Positions 59,984 through 64,000 of a stretch of 64,000 bases of DNA are shown here, in pieces (the first letter of the stretch is position 1; each line of letters starts with the position of its first letter). A program made the translations under genes and the position numbers. The notes beneath the pieces were generated by a model that was given only the letters and a program-made list of their open reading frames with translations, made no database searches and was not told the origin of the DNA. The stretch is from Gaiellasilicea sp963707575 (GTDB lineage Bacteria > Actinomycetota > Thermoleophilia > Gaiellales > Gaiellaceae), in NCBI GenBank assembly GCA_963707575.1, contig OY970171.1, positions 2,852,001 to 2,916,000 of the forward strand. The letters run 5' to 3'.

Positions 59984-60715
59984 ATGCTCGGTCGAACCTG
60001 GCCGCGGTTCGCGCTCGAGGCGCTCTTCCTCGTCGCGGTGGCCGTCGCCGCAGGCCTGCTCGACCTCGGCATCGCCGCGATCGTGGGTGTGATGGTCGTC
60101 GCCTACGCGGCGACGGTGCTCGTCGAGTGGGCGGCCTCGCGGTCGCGCTCGCAGAGGCAGGAGCCGGCTCCGCTCCTCGACAAGCCCGAGCCCCCGGCGT
60201 TCGAGCCCGAGCCCGAGGCTGCACCCGAACCGGAACCTGAACCCGAGCCCGAGCCGGAACCGGAGCCCGAGCCTGAGCCAGAACCGGAACCGGAGCCCGA
60301 ACCGGAACCTGAACCCGAGCCCGAGCCGGAACCGGAGCCCGAGCCTGAGCCCGAGCCAGAACCCGAGCCGGAGCCCGAGCCCGAGCCGACGCCCGTCCCA
60401 CCGCTCGCGTCCGTGCCCGATCCGGAGCCTGAGCCGGAACCGACTCCCGAGTCCGAACCGGAGCCCGAGCCGGAGCCCGAGCCGACTCGCGTGGTCGCGC
60501 TGCCTCTGCCCGTGCAGCCGCGGGCCTGGAACCTGTGGGAGATCGAGCGCCTGCTACGGGACAGCGAGGGGGCCGATCCCGCCCGCGAGGAGGAGCGCAA
60601 CTACCTGCTCATGTACCTCCGCGACTTCGCCTCGCCCGACGGGGTCCTGCCGGTCGACTTCGACGCGCTCGTCCGTGAATCGTTCGGCGAGCTCGTGGCG
60701 GGCCACAGCACGTGA
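59984..60715 (+). CDS. Membrane protein with long Glu-Pro repeat tract
   Basis: 243 aa. Two membrane segments at residues 8-50 (FALEALFLVAVAVAAGLLDLG, AAIVGVMVVAYAATVLVEW) are followed by a (Glu-Pro)n region of about 100 residues, then a folded-looking end (AWNLWEIERLLRDSEGADPAREEERNYLLMYLRDFASPDGVLPVDFDALV). EP tracts are stiff spacers, as in TonB or envelope-spanning proteins. Nine nt after the coiled-coil gene; the stop overlaps the next start. Function unknown. Confidence 0.75.
   Translation: MLGRTWPRFALEALFLVAVAVAAGLLDLGIAAIVGVMVVAYAATVLVEWAASRSRSQRQEPAPLLDKPEPPAFEPEPEAAPEPEPEPEPEPEPEPEPEPEPEPEPEPEPEPEPEPEPEPEPEPEPEPEPEPEPEPTPVPPLASVPDPEPEPEPTPESEPEPEPEPEPTRVVALPLPVQPRAWNLWEIERLLRDSEGADPAREEERNYLLMYLRDFASPDGVLPVDFDALVRESFGELVAGHST
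60226..60351 (+). repeat. Direct repeat within the Glu-Pro tract (72-bp period)
   Basis: A 54-bp block beginning cgaaccggaacctga at 60226 recurs without mismatch at 60298 (period 72 bp, 24 codons), inside a larger field of GAR-CCN hexamers. Exact identity including synonymous codons points to a recent duplication by slippage or unequal recombination. Confidence 0.8.
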
Positions 60716-61134
60716 CGCTCTCGGTCCTCCAGCGGACGATCGTGCTGGCCGGCATCGCGCTCCTGGCAGCGGTGGGGGCACTCGCCCTGACCTCGCGCGA
60801 CGACGCGGTCGCCACGGGCGCCGGCCCGCGCGCAGTGCCGACGCCCGACGGCGGGTGGTACACCGCCCTCGCCGGGTCGCGGGGTACGGCGCACGACGCC
60901 GAGCGGACGACGTGCCGGCAGATCCTCACCGGCCGCTCGCTCGGTGTCACCCATCCGACGCTTCCTTGCGGCGCCAAGATCTTCGTCCGCTACGACGGAA
61001 CCGAGCTCCTGACCGAGGTGATCGACACCAGGCTGAAGGAACCGGGGAGGCAGTTCGAGCTGACCGAGGCGCTTGCGCGCAGGCTGGAGCTCGAGGGCAC
61101 GCAAGAGCTCCAGTGGCGCTTCGCCACACGCTGA
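60712..61134 (+). CDS. Exported RlpA-like double-psi beta-barrel protein
   Basis: 140 aa. N-terminal signal or anchor (IVLAGIALLAAVGALALTS), then GGWYTALAGSRGTAHDAERTTCRQILTGRSLGVTHPTLPCGAKIFVRYDGTELLTEVIDTRLKEPGRQFELTEALARRL, which follows the double-psi barrel layout of RlpA/expansin-like domains (GVAHPTLPCGT-type and a VxVxDRG-type strand). The two Cys could form a disulfide. Such domains bind or cut peptidoglycan. GTG overlaps the EP-repeat gene stop. Confidence 0.78.
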   Translation: MTLSVLQRTIVLAGIALLAAVGALALTSRDDAVATGAGPRAVPTPDGGWYTALAGSRGTAHDAERTTCRQILTGRSLGVTHPTLPCGAKIFVRYDGTELLTEVIDTRLKEPGRQFELTEALARRLELEGTQELQWRFATR

Positions 61135-61139
61135 CGGGA

Positions 61140-61145
61140 TACACT
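61140..61145 (+). promoter_or_regulatory. Predicted -10 element of the candidate RNA
   Basis: TACACT, 6-7 nt before the first paired bases of the candidate structured RNA at 61149. No -35 consensus. Confidence 0.4.
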
Positions 61146-61148
61146 GCG

Positions 61149-61312
61149 TGCGCTCGACCCTGTGCGTGGCCTTGCGTGTAAACGTGAACCAACGCTCACG
61201 TGAAGGGAGCCTGGGTCCGGTCTAGACCTCATCCGTCGACGTCCGGCACGGCACCCACCTGGTATAGCCAGGTTCGCATCGGCGCAAGGAATCATCGGCA
61301 GGGTGGGGCGCA
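61149..61312 (+). ncRNA. Candidate structured small RNA (6S-like rod fold)
   Basis: About 164 nt in a 289-nt gene-free gap. The ends form a long closing stem: tgcgctcgaccctg (61149-61162) with cagggtggggcgca (61299-61312), 13 of 14 positions pairing or wobbling. A second stem is ccttgcg (61170-61176) with cgcaagg (61283-61289). Next come a 6-bp hairpin in the 5' strand (61182-61187/61196-61201) and one in the 3' strand (61257-61262/61268-61273), leaving a large central opening. A rod with a central bubble and a side hairpin is the 6S layout. It is not SRP RNA, tmRNA or RNase P by visible motifs. Position after a -10 and before a terminator-like hairpin supports an independent transcript. Confidence 0.45.
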
Positions 61313-61328
61313 TCTCTAGCTAGCGCAA

Positions 61329-61387
61329 GATCGGAATTCGCGGAAGCGAATTCCGATCGCGCGAAGACCCCTGAAGGGTCGCTTCGC
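61329..61387 (+). terminator. Two hairpins after the candidate RNA
   Basis: A perfect 13-bp stem gatcggaattcgc (61329-61341) with 61346-61358, loop ggaa, is followed by a compound hairpin gcgaag...cttcgc (61361-61366/61382-61387) enclosing gaccc/gggtc. No T-tract. They separate the candidate RNA from mnmA. Confidence 0.5.
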
Positions 61388-61409
61388 TCCCTGGCTCGGA
61401 CACCGCGGC

Positions 61410-61415
61410 TAGGCT
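61410..61415 (+). promoter_or_regulatory. Predicted leaderless -10 element of mnmA
   Basis: TAGGCT, 8 nt before the ATG at 61424. Its position supports translation of the unusual N-terminal extension of MnmA. Confidence 0.5.
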
Positions 61416-61423
61416 GAGGTTCG

Positions 61424-62683
61424 ATGTTCGAGTTGGTTGGCGATTCTGCGCGCGGCTCTGAGTTCGCGCTCGTGCGGCTCACGGTCGACGGCGACCGAAT
61501 CGTCTCCGCCGACGCTCCCGGGCTCGCACGCCCGCTCGAGGGGCTGACGCTGCTCGAGGCGGCTGCGGTGCCGGGCGAGACGCTCGCCGCCGACGCGCTC
61601 GCGAACGCGCTCGGGCCTGCGTTCACTGCGCCGCCGGTTCCCGGCCGGGTCGCAGTCGCGATGAGCGGCGGCGTCGACAGCGCGGTCGCGTTGTTGCGCG
61701 CCGGCCCGCATGCGATCGGGGTCACGCTGCGTCTGTGGCTCGACCCGGCCGGGCCCGACTCCGAGCGCGCCTGCTGCTCGCCTGCGGCCGTGATCGCGGC
61801 CCGGGAGAGCTGCCACGCCCTCGGCCTGCCGCACGTGACGCTCGATCTGCGCGAGGAGTTCCGGCGCGCGGTCGTCGCGCCGTTCGTCGACGGGTACGCC
61901 GCCGGGGAGACACCGAATCCGTGCGGGCGTTGCAACGGCAGCTTCCGCTTCGCCGAGCTGCTGGCGTTCGCCGAGCGTGCGGGGGCGGAGAAGCTGTGGA
62001 CGGGCCACTACGCCCGCATCGTCGACCACGGAGGCCGCCGGCTGCTTGCGCGGGCGGTCGACGCGGACAAGGACCAGTCGTACATGCTCGCCCAGCTCGA
62101 CCCGGCCTTGCTCGACCGGATCGGCTTCCCGCTCGGGGAGGGAACGAAGACCGAGACGCGCGCCGAGGCCCACCGGGCCGGGCTCGCGGCGGCCGAGCGG
62201 CGTGAGAGCCAGGAGGCCTGCTTCCTCGCGGGGGACGACTACCGCGCCTTCCTCGGCAGGAACGGCCTCGCGGTCAGCGACGGCCCGATCGTGGACGAGA
62301 GCGGCTTGGAGCTCGGCCGGCACGACGGCTCGTGGCGCTACACACCCGGCCAGCGGCGCGGGATCGGCGTCGCCGCTTCCGAGCCTCTCTATGCGCTGCG
62401 CACCGACGCCGCCACGAACACGGTGGTCGTGGGCCCACGCGAGTCCCTCGCATGCAGGCGCGTCGCGGTGCGCGGGCCCCTGCATCTGACCGTGGCCAGG
62501 GCGGACGCGAAGCTCCGCCACCGCTCGCCGTCGGTGCCCGCACGGGTCGAGCCCACCGAGGGTGGCTACTGGCTGGAGCTCGAGGAGCCCGCCTACGGCG
62601 TGGCCCCCGGTCAGGTCGTGGCGCTCTACGACGGCGACGCGCTGGTCGGGTCCGGTGTGGTGTCGTCTGCGAGTCGCAATTAG
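61424..62683 (+). CDS. mnmA: tRNA-specific 2-thiouridylase MnmA with extra N-terminal domain
   Basis: Adds sulfur to U34 of Lys, Glu and Gln tRNAs. 419 aa. The PP-loop SGGVDSAVAL is near residue 80, the catalytic Cys pair is in NPCGRCNGSFRF and SQEACFLAGDDYR, and KDQSYMLAQLD and HDGSWRYTPGQRRGIGV are family motifs. The first 72 residues (MFELVGDSARGSEFALVRLTVDGDRIVSADAPG..., LLEAAAVPGETLAADALANAL) precede the normal MnmA start. Their pattern loosely recalls an IscU/NifU scaffold domain without its Cys ligands; that likeness is inference. Confidence 0.93.
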   Translation: MFELVGDSARGSEFALVRLTVDGDRIVSADAPGLARPLEGLTLLEAAAVPGETLAADALANALGPAFTAPPVPGRVAVAMSGGVDSAVALLRAGPHAIGVTLRLWLDPAGPDSERACCSPAAVIAARESCHALGLPHVTLDLREEFRRAVVAPFVDGYAAGETPNPCGRCNGSFRFAELLAFAERAGAEKLWTGHYARIVDHGGRRLLARAVDADKDQSYMLAQLDPALLDRIGFPLGEGTKTETRAEAHRAGLAAAERRESQEACFLAGDDYRAFLGRNGLAVSDGPIVDESGLELGRHDGSWRYTPGQRRGIGVAASEPLYALRTDAATNTVVVGPRESLACRRVAVRGPLHLTVARADAKLRHRSPSVPARVEPTEGGYWLELEEPAYGVAPGQVVALYDGDALVGSGVVSSASRN

Positions 62684-62693
62684 GATCACCGGC

Positions 62694-63161
62694 ATGCCGC
62701 TTCTTGCCGTCAGCGCGGGGGACGTCGCGTACTACGCGCTCGCCCTCTTCCTCGTCGCCACGGGCATTGGCATCGGCTATGCGTTCTTCCGCCTGGGCGG
62801 AACCTTTGTGCGCCTCTCCGCGTTTATCGGGGGAACGCAGGAAGAGCTTCTGCCCGTGATCAACAAGGTTGGAGGGAGTGTCGACCGGGTGAACGCACAG
62901 CTGGACAAGGCAGACCGTGTGACGGACAGCGCAGTGGACATGGCCGACAGCGCGGACACGGCCGTGCGCGCGGTCAGCTTCGCGATCACGCGCCCCGTGC
63001 AGAAGGCCTCCGGTCTCGCAGCCGGGCTCAGCCATGGGATCGCCGCGTTCAAGACGCGGCGCGACTGGAACGAGGCAGTACGGGTCGCCAAGGACGCCGC
63101 TGCCCGGCGCGAGCGCGAGCTCGAGGAGGAGCTGCGCGCCGCAGACGGTGAGTCGGTCTAA
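62694..63161 (+). CDS. DUF948-like membrane-anchored coiled-coil protein
   Basis: 155 aa. One N-terminal membrane segment (VAYYALALFLVATGIGIGYAFFRLGG), then a helical part with heptad spacing (LLPVINKVGGSVDRVNAQLDKADRVTDSAVDMADSADTAVRAV) and a basic C-terminus (RRERELEEELRAAD). The layout matches the DUF948 group, often near cell-wall or stress genes. The TAGGAT at 62681-62686, whose TAG is the mnmA stop, ends 7 nt before the ATG at 62694. The stop abuts the anti-sigma factor start. Confidence 0.78.
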   Translation: MPLLAVSAGDVAYYALALFLVATGIGIGYAFFRLGGTFVRLSAFIGGTQEELLPVINKVGGSVDRVNAQLDKADRVTDSAVDMADSADTAVRAVSFAITRPVQKASGLAAGLSHGIAAFKTRRDWNEAVRVAKDAAARRERELEEELRAADGESV

Positions 63162-63542
63162 ATGGACGAGATCCGCGTCACGATGCCGAGCGAGCGTCCG
63201 TTCGGAGCTGTCGCCGGGCTCGTGCTCGGCGGTGTCGCCGCCCGCCACGGGCTGACGATCGACGTGCTCGACGACCTCCAGGTCGCGCTGGAGAGCCTGC
63301 TCGACCGCGACGCGCAGGCGGACGAGGTCACGCTCGTGCTGCGAGTCCGCTCGGAGACCGTCGAGGCATCGGTCGGGCCGTTCGACCGCGCGGCGCTCGC
63401 CGAGCTCGAGCAGGACGCGGGCGAGAGCCTCGACCTGCGCCGGCTCCTCGACACCGTCGTCGACGACGTCTCGCTCGCCGACCGGGACGACGGCTGCTGG
63501 GTCGAGCTGCGCAAGACCTACCAGCTGGCGGGGCGCGCCTGA
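63162..63542 (+). CDS. Anti-sigma factor-like protein (RsbW/HATPase_c type)
   Basis: 126 aa. It looks like a compact histidine-kinase-like ATPase: VRVTMPSERPFGAVAGLVLGGVAARHGLTIDVLDDLQVALESLLDR has the helix that normally carries the N-box, but here LQVALESL lacks the classic ExxxN asparagine, and the G1/G2 boxes are weak. It may be a degenerate RsbW that binds sigma without kinase activity. It overlaps the sigma gene start by one base; this anti-sigma/sigma order is standard for SigB/F systems. Confidence 0.75.
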   Translation: MDEIRVTMPSERPFGAVAGLVLGGVAARHGLTIDVLDDLQVALESLLDRDAQADEVTLVLRVRSETVEASVGPFDRAALAELEQDAGESLDLRRLLDTVVDDVSLADRDDGCWVELRKTYQLAGRA

Positions 63543-64000
63543 TGCCGCGCGAGTCGGACAAGATCCTCCTCCGCCGCTATCACGAGCAAGGCGATCTCGC
63601 CGCGCGCGAGCAATTGATCGAGCAGTACCTCTCGCTCGTCCGCTCGCTGGCGCGGCGGTACAGCTACCGGGGCGAGCAGCTCGAGGACCTCGTTCAGATC
63701 GGCTGCATCGGCCTGATCAAGGCGATCGACCGCTTCGACCTCGACCGCGGCGTCGAGCTCACCACCTATGCGACGCCGAACATCATCGGCGAGATCAAGC
63801 GGCATTTCCGCGACAAGGGCTGGGCCGTGCGCGTGCCGCGCGGGCTGCAGGAGCTGAATGTCCAGCTCTCGAAGCTCGTGGAGGAGCTGACCGTCCAGAA
63901 CGGCCGCTCGCCGACGATCCCGGAGCTCGCGAAGGCTGCGGGCGTGGAGGAGGAGGAAGTGCTCGAGGCGCTCGAGTCCGGGCGCGCGTACACCTCGCTC
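63542..64000 (+). CDS. SigB/SigF-type RNA polymerase sigma factor (cut by window end)
   Basis: 153 codons visible from ATG 63542, continuing past the window. Sigma region 2: REQLIEQYLSLVRSLARRYSYRGEQLEDLVQIGCIGLIKAIDRFDLDRGVELTTYATPNIIGEIKRHFRDKGWAVRVPRGLQEL, the pattern of the SigB/F/G group; region 3 begins with LVEELTVQNGRSPTIPELAKAAGVEEEEV. Coupled to the RsbW-like gene, so likely an alternative sigma factor for stress or development. Confidence 0.93.
   Translation, partial: MPRESDKILLRRYHEQGDLAAREQLIEQYLSLVRSLARRYSYRGEQLEDLVQIGCIGLIKAIDRFDLDRGVELTTYATPNIIGEIKRHFRDKGWAVRVPRGLQELNVQLSKLVEELTVQNGRSPTIPELAKAAGVEEEEVLEALESGRAYTSL

Noticed and set aside
60103..60600. Gly-Ser-rich protein opposite the Glu-Pro tract
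   Set aside because: Pure antisense of the GAR-CCN repeats; no independent signals.
1..64000. Insertion sequences, prophage genes, rRNA operon, toxin-antitoxin or anti-phage systems
   Set aside because: I looked for transposase, integrase, capsid, nuclease-helicase and rRNA signatures on both strands and saw none. The mobile-looking features are limited to short non-coding palindromic elements.

Overview
The window is one contiguous chromosomal stretch of roughly 70% G+C. Genes are tightly packed, with many 4-bp ATGA/GTGA start-stop overlaps and frequent GTG/TTG starts. Gene content suggests a deep-branching actinobacterium, most likely class Thermoleophilia (Gaiella or Solirubrobacter type). 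The pointers are murC-murB-ftsQ-ftsZ ending without ftsA, a two-subunit glycine decarboxylase, a RsbW-like protein next to a SigB/F sigma factor, and TANNNT -10 elements directly upstream of start codons. The lineage is inferred from character, not from a database match. There are no rRNAs, CRISPR arrays, transposases or phage genes.

Layout. 1-4.1 kb: peptidoglycan synthesis and division (murC, murB, ftsQ, ftsZ). 4.4-8.7 kb: glycine cleavage (gcvT, gcvH, gcvPA, gcvPB), with a one-base frameshift in gcvPA. 8.7-15 kb: a zincin-like protein, rlmN, an ArsR/AHSA1 pair, a frameshifted threonine aldolase, a beta-lactamase-fold hydrolase and a Ca2+/H+ antiporter. 15-22.4 kb: a Cys-rich protein, a GGDEF/HD-GYP protein, nfo, gltX, a response regulator and an M3-like peptidase. 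22.4-36.3 kb: a catabolic and transport region with a P450, a hydroxyacid dehydrogenase, a NitT/TauT-type ABC importer, a complete Liv-type importer, a hydrolase, an acyl-CoA ligase, a TetR regulator, a KAS III-like enzyme and a MaoC hydratase. 36.3-37.4 kb: a gene-free stretch with three copies of a palindromic repeat of about 120 bp. 37.4-42.7 kb: a methyltransferase, gamma-glutamyltranspeptidase, two small secreted proteins, a GST-like protein, tRNA-Glu and tRNA-Gln. 42.7-48.8 kb (minus strand): HD-fold protein, RDD protein, two ABC exporter halves, uracil-DNA glycosylase, methyltransferase. 48.8-54.4 kb: histidine degradation. 55.2-58.9 kb: MBL hydrolase, hisS, aspS. 58.9-61.1 kb: an envelope-associated trio. 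61.1-64 kb: a candidate structured RNA, mnmA, a DUF948-like protein, an anti-sigma factor and a sigma factor cut by the window end.

How the parts connect. The gcv and hut operons both feed one-carbon units to tetrahydrofolate; the hut operon does so through a glutamate formimidoyltransferase rather than HutG. The Liv importer is translationally coupled to a hydrolase, CoA ligase, TetR, KAS III-like enzyme and MaoC hydratase, which suggests uptake and CoA-dependent conversion of one organic acid or ester of unknown identity.

The least expected signals are non-coding: a nested palindromic insertion with a 13-bp target duplication between the ATPase and permease genes of the NitT/TauT importer; a 163-bp inverted-repeat element between ftsZ and gcvT; the three-copy repeat at 36-37 kb; a 6S-like RNA candidate upstream of mnmA; and a recurrent TAG(A/G)CT-type hexamer 6-9 nt before start codons, which implies widespread leaderless transcription and, at two loci, one shared -10 core serving two divergent genes.
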